Part shown: piece after piece, positions 17,137 to 28,354 of the stretch
How the letters are laid out: every line of letters begins with the position of its first letter
How positions within the stretch are numbered: the first letter of the stretch is position 1
Assembly (NCBI GenBank): GCA_036785325.1
Contig: JAXIVH010000135.1
Coordinates: forward strand, 263,226 to 327,225
Direction: 5' to 3'
DNA: 64,000 nucleotides
Origin: Urophycis tenuis
Lineage: Eukaryota; Chordata; Actinopteri; Gadiformes; Phycidae
Translations under genes and position numbers: made by a program
Notes under the pieces: generated by a model
The model's database searches: none
Told to the model about the DNA's origin: nothing
The model's input: the letters and a program-made list of their open reading frames with translations, nothing else

Positions 17137-17490
17137 TCATTGGTAACACTTTACAATAAGAATACATGAATTGACCATTAACTACCATTATTTAATACAG
17201 TAATGATAATTATTATATAGCAATAGTGCAGGGGTTAGGGGTATTAGGTGGGTTTAGATGGGTCAGGGTTAAGAATTAACCCAATTAAATAATGTATACA
17301 TTACCTCAATTCAAAGGAACGCCATTTACTGATGGGGTTATTAGTAAGCAAATACCCAGTTAGTTAATCCAATCAGTAAATGATTACTAGGCCGTTAGTG
17401 AACTGTCCATTAACTGTTAATGCTTATTACTGCATTGACTAATGCTAATGATTGTTAATTAATATACCTTGATTTTAAAGTGTCCATTCA
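17137..17490. mobile_element. Degenerate MITE-like element
   Basis: It begins TTGGTAACACTTTACAATAAG, a terminal sequence I recall from common non-autonomous fish DNA transposons. It ends ACCTTGATTTTAAAGTGTCC, an imperfect inverted match to the start. The interior is AT-rich with repeated TTAACTACC/TTAATGC patterns and has no coding capacity. Confidence 0.5.
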
Positions 17491-17713
17491 ATGATGAGGC
17501 TGAATGGCTAAGCTCAGTGTTTTGTGGCTTTACCCAAAAGTGTTTGTCTGGCTCCCAGCTAGTCCAGAATGCACCCTGATATCTGTGTTTCCCTGGCTGT
17601 CTTTGAGATGTTGAATTGATTTAAAGAGGCCACTGATCACTGTCGTGCACTCAAGGGCCTAGAAACAGCTAGCATAACTGAAATGTGGACCTCATACGAC
17701 CCAAACACAAACA

Positions 17714-17715
<2 letters not shown>

Positions 17716-17768
<53 letters not shown>

Positions 17769-17797
17769 GCACACACACAAACACACACAAACTGCCT
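17716..17797. repeat. (CA)n microsatellite
   Basis: CA run with G and AA interruptions. The paralogous site in unit C (31,465-31,490) has only a short CA stretch, so the array expanded in this copy. Confidence 0.93.
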
Positions 17798-18827
17798 ATT
17801 GGACTTCCTACGTCCAAGCTCAGAAGACTGGAGAACCTCCAAACCAAGGGTCTGATGACAACTCGTTTCATTCATTTCAGAACTTGATTGTATCAGATTT
17901 TGCCAGAATATTTGTTTGGTTCATATAGTTCATATTTATTATCCCATTGTTACCCTATACTTTCTATATAGTTTAGTACTTAGCAAAAGTGTACACGTAA
18001 GTTAAATTATATAAAAAATATTTAATGTGTTATTCATTATTACAATTTCTCGAAGTTTTCGTTAAAAGCACGATGTAAATAATGTTTTCAGCGGTGCTGA
18101 AGAAATCATGTTTATTAGCCTAATATTATTGATATTTGTGATATATGTTTGGTCATTACATAACAGAATTGTTTGTATTATTTTGCTTTGAGGGATTCTC
18201 ATTGATCATGCAAACGTAAACAACTACCAAAGCAATCCAAAACAAACAAATCATGAATAGAAGAAGTCTGACATGAGAAAATGGGAAAGTGCAGATAAGG
18301 AGAGAGTGTGAAGTGTCCACTTTATAACAGCTGGAGCTCTACCTTTTGAACAAGTTACACCTATCAAAACCAAAGACACACACACACACACACACAGATT
18401 GAGATTTAAAAAGGACAAATCAATAAACACAAGTAGAAGGCAAAAAAGCTCAAACGTGCTGTTATAAAATACCATTGACTGAACTTCAGCTGTGGCCGTG
18501 TCAGAGTTAGAGCGTAATAACAGAAATGTACACTAGAAGGAGACATATGACCACACATCTGTTTCAGCCCTTTACACCTGACATAGCATACTGATAAACT
18601 TTAGATTAGACGAGGGACATGATAAATATGTTGTGTTATTTAAAAGCACATTGAACGCATCAGACAATTACTAAATATCAATACATTTTCAGATAATATT
18701 TCTAATATCTTTGTTATGGGGTACATAATGCATTATAATAAAATCATGAATATGAATAACTGAATAAAATAATAACAATTTACCAACTTGATACCTTATG
18801 AATGTGGATATATCAAATGTATATATT

Positions 18828-18870
18828 ATATATATATATATACCATTAATATTCTTCACTAATGTTATAA

Positions 18871-18957
<87 letters not shown>
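18828..18957. repeat. (AT)n microsatellite
   Basis: Two AT runs, the longer one about 80 bases, in the 3' flank of the first receptor. The corresponding flanks of units B-D lack the expansion. Confidence 0.95.
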
Positions 18958-19078
18958 ATCTATACACCAATTCACTTCACATTGTGATATAAAATAAGAT
19001 AGAAGATATGGACCAATCTAAATTAAAACATTTTCCTTTCATGATCATTATTGTCAACAGATGAACTCTCTGTTGTGA

Positions 19079-19912
19079 CTACTTCCTATGTACATTGAAA
19101 TAATACAGAATCTTGTGGCGTACTTTGGTCAGTTTGAATCCATATATGAGGGGGTTCATGATCGGGGGGATGATCATGAACATGAAGGTGAGCAGGCAGG
19201 TGAGATGGGGCACGCAGGTCTGCATGAACTTCCTCCTGTTCTCCATGGAGCCCTGGCACGTCCTCACCAGGTACATGTAGGACCAAATGATCACCAGCCC
19301 GTGGAAGAAGTACACCAGTATGGTGAGGTACGCCACGATGTTGTTCACCGTGGTGTCATTCGACGGGCACGCCAGCAACACGACCACCCAGTTCACGCAG
19401 TACAGCCGCCGGATCTTGGTGCTGCACAGTATGAGCCGGGATGTGAGGGCGATGAGGACGGCTAAGAAGCTGAAGGGGGTCAACCAAGAGAAGCAGACCA
19501 GCTGGCAAAGCCTTTGCTTGTTCATGACACTGTGGTAGCGCAAGGGTTGACAGATGGCCAGGTATCTGTCGTAGGCCATAACAGAGAGTATGGACATGTC
19601 GCTGCTTGCAAATGAAAACATTACAAAGGCCTGAATGAGACACCCGTTGTAGGAGATGACGTGGGACGAGGACAGTAGGTCCAGGAGGAATTTGGGATAG
19701 AAGCCTGTGGTGCCGTAAAGCCTGTTGATGCAGAGGGAACACAACAGAATGTACATGGGCTCATGCAGGCTTTTGTCCAGGACAATGGTGAGAATCAGAG
19801 TGCAGTTGATGGTTACTATCAAGCTATACCAAAGCAGGGCAGAGGTAAAGAGAACCACAGTTTGTGATCTCATTCAACCCAGAACGTCTAAACACTGTTA
19901 TCACGGAGATAT
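19079..19912 (-). pseudogene. Odorant receptor type I, copy A (broken)
   Basis: A seven-transmembrane olfactory GPCR of the same type as the three intact copies to the right. The minus strand still reads TM1 to TM5, with the OR hallmark MAYDRYLAICQPLRYHS after TM3 and PPIMNPLIYG in TM7. Two lesions break it. Relative to copy B, five bases are missing near 19,860, which shifts the frame after about codon 24, so the open frame now begins at an internal Met (19,873). An in-frame loss of 28 codons near 19,175 removes most of TM6, the third extracellular loop and the start of TM7. The deletion ends share short GATGA-like homology. A receptor without TM6 cannot couple to the G protein, so I call it a pseudogene. 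Its sequence is closest to copy B. Confidence 0.9.
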
Positions 19913-20409
19913 TATCCATGATCATGTCCACATGCCTACAACATATTCATCAATGTAAGTTTACCACTCTATGCTGGAGTCACAAAAGGAACATTAGGTT
20001 TTAGTTGTTAAAGCGGGAGGGATCTCCTGTACTCCTCATCCCTAAAGGGTCCATCCTCTTTCGTGTCTGTTAAAATATGGTCGGAAGACAGACGAGGCAA
20101 CCAATGAGCATGCAAGCTCAAATCGGCCGATCATGTTAGTCAGCACAAGAACTACCTTCTTTGGTGGACGTTATATTCAAATGTATCATATTGTGCTTGA
20201 TAAGAAGTGAGCAGCCTAACCAGTCTGCATCCCGACACATGATTACACAGAAAGATGCTTGATTTTAGATTGAGTACTCGTTTTAGAGGTCAAACTGACT
20301 TGTAGATTAGAGATTGCTCTATTTCTGTTCAATCCAATGACACCAGTGCCTTGCCCTCTTAGACCAAGTGTTTGGCCGCCGTTGACAAATGCATGAGCAA
20401 AAATATATT

Positions 20410-20765
20410 TTAAACTTAATGAATCCAAAAGGTGCACAGTGTCCTTCTGACACATGACTCAGGGTTCCCACTGTTTTCAGTGTATCTCTTTCCAGGTATT
20501 TTCTGTCTGTGTTCAGGGAGGTTTCCTATTTCACTGTACGAACTGTAGCAGTCACCCTCATTTGGATAGAATCCTGCTGTTCCACAAAGCCATTGATGCA
20601 CAGATTACACAAGAACTTATACATTGCTTGGGAAGGTATCCATAATGATGATAAGTGTATAATAAGAACAAAGACAATTTCAATATACCACAATAAAGAA
20701 AGGGAAAATAGAACAATCTTTTGTTCCTTTGTTTAATTCAAATCTGAAATAGTAAATAGAGTGTA
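20410..20765 (-). pseudogene. Type II odorant receptor remnant, unit A
   Basis: The minus strand from about 20,760 to 20,560 matches the first 80 or so codons of the intact receptor at 62,620-63,594. It spans the N-terminus and TM1, then a segment reading YKFLCNLCINGF-like up to the GTAGFYP motif. Only this piece remains, and the rest is lost. The frame is broken and the usual start Met is absent. The part to the left (20,410-20,560) is flank shared with unit C. Confidence 0.7.
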
Positions 20766-20888
20766 GTGCCCTTGCGATTTTTGTATTTTGGTGTAATAAT
20801 TTTACTTCATTAATAGACCTCCTTTAATAAATGTAATAATATGGTACATATGTAGTAATAATACATAGTTAATTAAAACCTACAGGTT

Positions 20889-22560
20889 TTAAGTTAAAGT
20901 CACTATAAAAGGATTTTTTCTATTTGTAACATTATTTATATGGGTCTCGAAGGATAAACTGCTGTCCAAGATGACACTGAGGCTCTTTACCTGAGGGGAA
21001 GGGTCAACAGTGGCATTGTTGATGGACATGGAAAAAGTGTTGAGTGTTGCTAAGGTGGATTTGGCGCCAATGAGGAGCACCTCAGTTTTGTCGCTGTTGA
21101 GTTTGAGGAAGTTGAGTGTGAACCATGATTTCATTTCCAGTAGGCAGACGGACAGACCTTTGGGTGACAGAGAGGCAGTGGGCTTAGCAGAAATGTAGAG
21201 CTGGGTATCATCAGCGTAACAGTGGAATTGAATGTCAAATTTCCTAAGAATGTAGCCAAGAGGCAGAAGATAGATAATGAACAGCAGGGGGCCAAGGATA
21301 GAGCCCCGGGAAACACCACTGGAGCGTGGAGAGGCATTGGATCTCAATTTCTTGAGTTGACAAACTGGGTGCGGCCCGAGAGATATGATCTGAACCAAGC
21401 CAGAGGAATATCAGTGATTCCAATGGATACTAGCCTGTCCAGGAGGATGATATGAAAGACTGTGTCAAAAGCTGCACTCAGGTCAAGGAGAACCAGAATG
21501 AAAAGTTGTCCAGAGTCAGATGCCATCAGAAGGTCATTGGTGATTTTCACAAGGACTGTCTCAGTGCTGTGTAGGGGACGAAAGCCAGACTGATATTTTT
21601 TGAAGAGATTGTTGTCAGCCAGAGGGGTGTTTCTGAGCTGTGACAGTTCGGTCATGTACTTTGGAGAGAAATGGCAGGTTTGAGATTGGACAAAAGTTGT
21701 TTAAGTCATTCGGATCTGTGCCAGGTTTTTGGAGTATTGGAGTTATTGCAGCAGTGGATAACGTCAGTTATTAATGAGGACAGGGCAGGTAGGCAGACTT
21801 TTACCCGGTGGGTAGGTAAGGGATCTAACTGGCATGTGGAGGATTTTGAATTGGAGATTAGACTGGTGGTCGATAAATAATGGCAACGATAGTAGGAGTT
21901 GGGCCCTTGATTTGCAGGGCAATGGACTCAAATGAAGAGTGCACTGGCACCGTAATGGAACATACTTTCCACTTTTCACTGTACAGTATCACCAGTCCAA
22001 CTCCTCTGCCAGAGGTACAGGGTTTTGATGAGTAGGTAAACCCAGGGGGAATAGTTTGATTGAGGTGTGAAAAGTCATCAGGCTGTTGCCATGTCTCAGT
22101 CAAGCACAATAAATCAAATTTACATTCATTCAGTAGATCGTACAGCAGAGGTCCATTGCTGGTCAGTGATGTGGATGTTAAATAGCCCAAGGTTAGATTG
22201 CCGAAGTGAGGTTCGGTGTTAGCTGACCTAGGTGGATTAACTAGGACACTATGATCAATAGTTCGTCCACACCTGTACCTGTTTATTGATTTGCGATGTG
22301 AAATAACAACAGGAATAGGAAACCAGTTGTTCACAGCAATGGAAGTAGGTTTATAACAGCCAGTAGGAGACAGTAGACCACAGGGGGGATGGCAAGGTTG
22401 ATGAGCAGTGGTAACTGGCAGTACCCGGGTTGGTCACAAGGGGGGGCTTGTGAGAAAGACAGTAATATGTGCTGCCGGAGTAGTAGTAGAACAAGGGTCC
22501 GGGGGCGGGCGTAGCAGGTTAGCAATGTCAATCACGTGGAGCAGCTGTCTGAACAGCATG
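20889..22560 (-). mobile_element. L2-type LINE, internally deleted
   Basis: Minus-strand non-LTR retrotransposon. From right to left it has 5' leader sequence (22,335-22,560, similar to 61,440-61,740), an AP-type endonuclease segment (22,334-21,858, ending AIIYRPP), then a jump into the reverse transcriptase (21,655-20,889). The RT shows LDLSAAFDTV, GSILGPLLF and the catalytic YADDTQLY. About a kilobase expected between endonuclease and RT is missing, the RT is split over two frames, and the 3' tail is absent. The RT style is that of the L2/Maui group. Dead copy. Confidence 0.8.
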
Positions 22561-22598
22561 TTGAATGTTAGCCGAGAGAACTAACATGACCCGCAGAA

Positions 22599-23350
22599 AT
22601 GGCATATATCGGAAAAGTTCCGGAATTTGACAGTTAGACAGAAGATTTTGATTCATATCTAGAATGGTTTGAAAGATGGCTATCTGCAAATGACATTGAT
22701 GCAGGGAAGAACGCTGAAGTATTCCTGAGTGTATTGGGTCCACTACTGAAAAATTTGGTTGCACTGAAAAAAGTCAGTGATGAGACTTACAATAACCTCA
22801 CAAAAGCTGTGTCACTGCATTTCAAGCCGAAGCCTATCCTGAACGCTTTAGGTTCTACAAAAGACAGCAACAGCAAGATGAAACAGTCTCTGAATATATC
22901 CTTGCACTGAAGAAACTGGCGAGCACTTGTGACTTTGGACAATTTCTCAATGATGACCTCAGGGATCAGTTTGTATGTGGCCTCTCAGGGGAGCGGTATC
23001 ACAAATGGCTGCTCTCTGAAAAAGATCTCACTTTTCAAAAGGCCTGTGAAATTGCACTTGCTCTAGAATTGGCCCACAAGGACACAAATAATTGAGACAA
23101 CATGCAGAGAAACCAAAAGCTGCACTTAACAAAGTCTTCAATACTTCAAGTGACAGACGACATCACATGGTCAAAGCTCACATTGCAATTGGCAGGATGA
23201 TTCTAGAGGAAAACAAGTTTTCAGAGAAAATGCAGTGCTATTGATGTGGCAAAGATAACCATCAACCAACTGAATGCTACTTTCGCACAGAAACATGCCA
23301 TGGATGCAAAAATTTGGACATTTGAGAAGAGTCTGCAAGAAGACAAAACA
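22599..23350 (+). pseudogene. Gypsy gag remnant with CCHC knuckle
   Basis: The reading frame from 22,599 starts MAYIGKVPEFDS and then meets an in-frame TAG. It continues through a capsid-like helical region (SYLEWFERWL, SEYILALKKLA, LRDQFVCGL) to a stop near 23,094. Downstream in another frame a cysteine/histidine cluster (about 23,232-23,340) reads as a zinc knuckle with some residues lost. The gag protein would package the RNA genome. This copy cannot make it. Confidence 0.75.
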
Positions 23351-23374
23351 GAGTGACAAAGTGACAAAGCGCAA

Positions 23375-23935
23375 ATGGTCACAGCAACCAGAGAAACGGA
23401 TGACTCAGATGACTGTGATGATGATGAGCTGGAGCTGTTTACAGTATACACTGCACAGGGAAAGACAGGCGGCATTTTTGTCAACATGGAGTTATCTGGG
23501 AAACCAGTGAAAATGCAAGTGGATATGGGTGCTTCAGTATCTTTGATTCCAGAGTCCATTCATCAGGAGCAACTGAAGAATTGCCTACTGAAACCAGCTG
23601 CCATTCACATGTCTTCATACACAGGAGAGACTATACCTGTGTTGGGGAAGATCCTGGTGTGGGTGAAGTATAGGGAACGGGAGTGGAAGTTGCCACTTGC
23701 AGTGGTGAAAGGCAGTAAACCTCAATTGCTGGGAAGAAATTGGCTGCAGAAGATAAAGCTGAACTGGGGAAACATCTTCAGTCTTCACCACTCACACTGC
23801 AAGACATGCTTGAAAAGCACAAAGACTTGTTCAAGGACGGATAAGGGAAGATTAAAGACTTCAGAGCAAAGATTAGACTGCAGAGCGATGCCAAACCAGT
23901 CTTCCATAAGCCACGACCAGTACCTCATGCATTGA
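23375..23935 (+). pseudogene. Gypsy aspartic protease region
   Basis: An open frame of 186 codons. The protease core is visible as GGIFVNMELSGKPVKMQVDMGASVSL. The usual catalytic D-T/S-G triplet is DMG here, so the threonine or serine is replaced by methionine and activity is doubtful. A second hydrophobic segment (QLLGRNWL) corresponds to the flap-proximal ILGRNWL-like motif of Gypsy proteases. The start of RT follows in a shifted frame. Confidence 0.8.
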
Positions 23936-24883
23936 GGGAAGCAGTGGAAAAAGAACTTGAGCGCTTACAGAAAAACAGAATCATTGCGCAAGTGGAAAGG
24001 AGTGATTGGGCTCCTATTATTGTAGTACCAAAGAAAGACAAGGCTGTGAGATTGTGTGGGGACTACAAAGTGACTGTGAATAGATGCATACTCCCAGAGG
24101 AATATCCTCCACCAAACGCTGAGGACTTACTTGCTACTCTGGTCGGCGGGATAGTTTTCAGTAAACTGGACATGTCCTTCCCTTATCAACAATTGCAGCT
24201 AGATCCAGAATCAGAGCAGTATCTGACAATAAACATGCACAGGCCTCTTCAGATACCACCATCTAGCCTATGGTGTTTTCATAGCCCCATAGGTGTTCCA
24301 ACACAGAATGGACCAAATCCTTCATGGAATGGAGAATGTAGTGTGCTTTATGGATGACATTCCTGTCTCAGCACCTACAAAAAGAAAGACATTCAGCAAT
24401 TTTAGGATAAGTCATGAAAAGACTGAAAAAGCATGGTATAAGGATCAAGACATCAAAGTGTGAATTCCTGCAAGATTCAGTGGAGTACCTCGGATACAGA
24501 ATTTATGCACAAGGACTTCACCCAACTGCGAGCAATGTAGATGCCATGGAAAGTTTGTGGCAAATCTATCTACATTACTGCATCCACTTCACCAGCTGCT
24601 ACAAGCAGACACACCATGGACATGGTCAGAGAAATGTGAAGACACATTCGAAGCCTGCAAACAGTGTCTCCTGAACAGTAAGTGTCTTGCACACTATGAC
24701 CCAGAGAAGCCTCTTAGGCTAGCATGTGATGCCAGTCCATATGGCGTCGGTGCAGTAATTTTGCATGTGCCACCCTTTGGTGAGGAGCAACCAATTGCTT
24801 TTGCATCAAGGACTCTTTCCTCAAATTATGCTCAAATTGAAAAAGAAGGATTGAGCATAATATTCGGCGTCAAGAAATTCTAA
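23932..24883 (+). pseudogene. Gypsy reverse transcriptase and RNase H region
   Basis: RT begins with the typical entry sequence (AVEKELERLQKNRIIAQVE, then SDWAPIIVVPKKD) and has LCGDYKVTVN and FSKLDMSFPYQQL. The catalytic box reads FMDDIPV near 24,350 but lies in a different frame from the upstream part. RNase H is seen at about 24,700-24,880 (LACDASPYGVGAVILH, then PIAFASRTLSSNYAQIEKE). At least three frameshifts or stops are present, so no polymerase can be made. Confidence 0.85.
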
Positions 24884-25014
24884 TTTCAAGTACCTGTATG
24901 GAAGAAAGTTTGTGCTTTTGACCGACCATAAGCCACTTTTGACCATACTAGGCCCCAAATCAGCAGTTCCAACTGCACTCTGCATGCAATGCTGGGCCTT
25001 AATCTTACTGGCAT

Positions 25015-26800
25015 ATGACTATGACATTCAGTATAGACATTCCAGTGACCATGCCAATGCAAATGCGTTTTCACGTCTTCCATGCAAGCATAACGCTGAT
25101 GAAAATGACAGATGAGAATGAAGCATTCTGTGTGTCTCATGTCAAGGAGTTGCTTGTGTCTGCCAAAGACATAGCAGAAGAGACTAGACTTGACCCAATC
25201 CTATCTAAGGTCCTTGATCTGACATTGTCAGGATGGCCAAAGTTTGTGTCCAATCCAGAGCTCAAGCCATTTTACTTGAGGAAGGACCAGTTGTCTAAAG
25301 ACCAGGGATGTATTCTTTGGGGGTCAAGGGTCATTACATCAGCAAAGTTCAGGCAGCGTCTTCTGTCAGATGTACATGATGGACATCCAGGAATAGGTAA
25401 CACGGATGAAGGCATTAGCCAGAAGTTTCCTCTGGTGGCCTGGACAAGACCAAAAGGTAGAGGTAGGTACTTTTTTTTTTTACAAAATCCGACATGCTAC
25501 ATCCTAGTATATGCTATTACCTTGTAGTGTATGCCTGGATGTATGTACATTTATGTATATTATCATTTCTTTATGTACATTTTTATATATTTTATTACAT
25601 AGGTCACATTATATTTGTACATAGGTTTATACTTTTATTTTTACATAGGTTTTATATTTTTACATAGGTTTCCTTATATATTTATATTTATATTTTCTAA
25701 CACTCTACTATACGTAGAGTGTCCTCTTTTTTTTTTTCTTTTTTTCTACTGGAGTTTTGTCACGAAGACAATTTCCCTCAGGGGATCAATAAAGTACGTC
25801 TGTCTGTCTGTCTGTCTGTAGAGAATCATGTGAGTCAGTGTGCAGTTTGTGAGACTACACTGAACAGACCTGCTGTAGCACCTCTTCATCCTTGGTCATG
25901 GGCTACAACACCGTGGGAAAGAATACAAGTGGACTTTGCTGAAGTCAACAAGCAGCACTACCTGGTGGTAGTAGATGTCTATTCCAAATGGCCAGAAGTC
26001 CTGCCTTCACAGCTGACAACAGCAGAGAAGACTGCAAATCTTCTCAGGAACCTCTTTGCATCATATTGTCTTCCAAAGGTGCTTGTGTCAGACAATGGCC
26101 CTTCCTTTACATCGACGGAGTTTGAGCAGTTTCTCAAGAATAAGAATAAGAGTATGCCATGTTCTCACACCACCTTATCATCCTGCGTCTAATTTAGCAT
26201 TGGAACGAGCGCACAGACTTTCAAGAAAGCCTGGACACGACTGGAAGCACAGTCTGTGTCACCCCATCTATGGCTTGCTCGGTTCCTGTTCACATATAGA
26301 AACACCCCTCACACAGTAACCAAACACACCCCAGCTGAGTTGTTCCTGAAAAGACAACCACGCACTCGCCTGTCATTACTGAAGCCGGATAAATCTAAAG
26401 TGGTGGTCAAGCATCAGTTACAGCAGAAGGCTCATGACAAGTGGGCAAAGCCTCTCTGGATGTTTAATCTGGGAGAGAGGGTGTTAGTTTGTGATTTCAG
26501 ACATCCGAAGAAGCTGTAGATTCCAGGGGAAATTAGAAAAGGAAAAGGACCTCTGATCTATGTAGTGCAAATAGGTCAACGCAAAGTCAAGGTGCATGTG
26601 GATCACCTATGTGCATCTAAAGCTTCAACACGTCCAAGTAGAATGGATGACAGCGATTTCCTGGACTACACAGCAAGCTTGGAGGATCAAACAGAAAGCA
26701 CAGAGCAAGAAGATACAGCTGCTGATGCATCTGCCGAAGCTCAACCTGAGGCAGCGTACAGCACCAGAAAGACTGAATCTCTAAATGTTCAGATAGAGAT
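25015..26800 (+). pseudogene. Gypsy integrase, interrupted by a LINE tail
   Basis: Downstream of RNase H the sequence gives the H2C2-type integrase N-terminus (about 25,380-25,456) and then, after an insertion, the catalytic core. The core is recognised as PWERIQVDFAE (first Asp), VVVDVYSKWPEV and LVSDNGPSFTSTEFEQF (second Asp), followed by a frameshifted segment with PASN and ERAH. The region at 26,256-26,519 corresponds to the C-terminal part. Stops at 26,190 and 26,519 and the insertion make it inactive. Confidence 0.8.
25463..25817 (+). mobile_element. 5'-truncated LINE tail inserted in integrase
   Basis: T-rich 3' UTR-like sequence ending CCTCAGGGGATCAATAAAGTA followed by (GTCT)n, a typical fish LINE 3' end with a microsatellite tail. 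The direct repeat GTAGAG flanks it at 25,457-25,462 and 25,818-25,823, which I read as the target-site duplication. It splits the Gypsy integrase and is therefore younger than that element. Confidence 0.75.
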
Positions 26801-27116
26801 AATGACTTATGAAGTCAGTGATTATGTTACTGTTGTTATTATTAAGTTTAGGGTATGTTATTGTTAATTGTACCCTGCATATAAAGTTAAGGAATGACTA
26901 ATGCAATGAAGTATGTAGTCTTGCTATATAGGTTATAATCTAGGAGCGAGGAGTATAATGTATAACGGTAATGTTGGCCATTGTATTAGGGTAATTACAG
27001 TACCTGTATTGACCACTAGGTAAACTGTATCCGGCATTTGAGTTTCTAAGTAAATGACAGGTAGACGTACTTTGGCTCTGTCTCTGTGTACCCTTCTTTC
27101 ACCAACAAATATTACA

Positions 27117-27560
27117 GTTCCCTGCGTTCATCTTCTGCTGGTCTTCTGCTCACCCCCATGTCATGCCTCAGCACCATGGGTGCTAGAGCTTTCAGCTGCA
27201 CTGCCCCCAGGCTCTGGAACTCTCTGCCCCCACACAATTGACAGTCTGAAACCATAACAGCATTCAAATCCCACCTCAAAACTCACCTGTTCAAATTGGC
27301 CTATTCAATGTTGTTGTATATTATTATATTATATATTGTTATATACTATACAGTGTTCAGTATAAGATCCACTTCGCTCATCTTCACAATATTACTGTTT
27401 TATTCTCCCCTCCCACATGTGTCTACCTACTTTATGTCTTGTCTTGTTTTAGTCATGCTGGTCATGTCTTTGCCATGGCTTGCTGTTTTAACTATTTAAC
27501 TTTATTCTCCTGCACTGTAAGGTGTCCTTGGGTGTCTTGAAAGTAATATTATTATTTTTC
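27117..27560 (+). mobile_element. L2 LINE 3' fragment, unit B
   Basis: The 3' end of a fish L2-type LINE. The last RT codons read GARAFSCTAPRLWNSLPP, then FKSHLKTHLF, followed by the tail GTAAGGTGTCCTTGGGTGTCTTGAAA. The same fragment lies at 34,086-34,735 and 55,864-56,490, in each case downstream of a type I receptor. It was therefore present before the units duplicated. In this copy its left part is replaced by the end of the Gypsy remnant. Confidence 0.8.
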
Positions 27561-28354
27561 ATAACAATAGTGTGGCTTGCTTCGCAACCAAAAAAAATAT
27601 ATAAATAAGACACAGAAAAAAATCTTGTGGCTTGTTTTGCAACCGCACTAATAAGACACAGAATAACAATAGTGTGGCTTGCTTTGCAACCACACTGATA
27701 ATGATAAGACACTGAAGAGACAGGAGCGATGGAGCCCCCCTAAAAACCAGAAACACACACAACCTAAATATAATTTTACGAAAAGTTGTCTTGAGATTTC
27801 AATAAGACAAATCAAGAAACACAAATAAAAGGCAAAATATTTGTTTTCTGATTAAAATGTGCTGTTATAAAATTTCACCCACCCCCATTCAGCGGTGGCC
27901 ATATGTCGGAGTTAGAGCATAATAACAGAAATGTACACTAGAAGGAGACATATGACCACACATCTGTTTCCTTTACACCTGATACAGCCGACTGAACTCA
28001 ATTTTTTTTTTTAAAGACGAGGGACATAAAATAATACAGGTAATAAATATGTTGTGTTATTTAAAAAGACATTAAAAGCATGATATAATGAATGCATGTG
28101 TATACATTTTGACTTAATCCCATAAGGAATTTGTCTTATTTCTAACATCTTTGACAACTTCATACCTTAAGAATATGAATATATAAAATGTATATACTTG
28201 TACAACGCACACTGGTATATACTGAACGCTATACTTTATGCAATAATCGATGCTGTACTACACTTAAAACTATGGTATAAGATACAAGAAGATATGGACC
28301 AATCTAAATGTATTTCATGATGATCATTGTCAACAGATGAACTCTCTGTTGTGA

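Larger units (their letters stand above)
17630..20930. repeat. Duplicated receptor unit A
   Basis: This block is repeated, with divergence, around 27,117-29,845 (B), 31,395-37,500 (C) and 38,100-59,165 (D). Shared landmarks are the left flank reading GTGCACTCAAGGGCCTAG (17,645 and 31,406), the A-rich 3' flank of the receptor, the receptor itself, the 5' flank with TATGCTGGAGTCACA, and a decayed type II receptor to the right. Unit A lacks the L2 fragment seen in B-D. Confidence 0.8.
22575..27116 (+). mobile_element. Degenerate Gypsy-type LTR retrotransposon
   Basis: Plus-strand remnant in the order gag, zinc knuckle, protease, reverse transcriptase, RNase H, integrase. This order, with integrase after RNase H, is that of Ty3/Gypsy. 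Every domain carries stops or frameshifts, and a LINE tail is inserted in the integrase. I find no 5' LTR. The left end abuts the L2 element, and the 3' end around 26,830-27,116 might be a decayed LTR that joins the L2 fragment of unit B. Confidence 0.85.
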
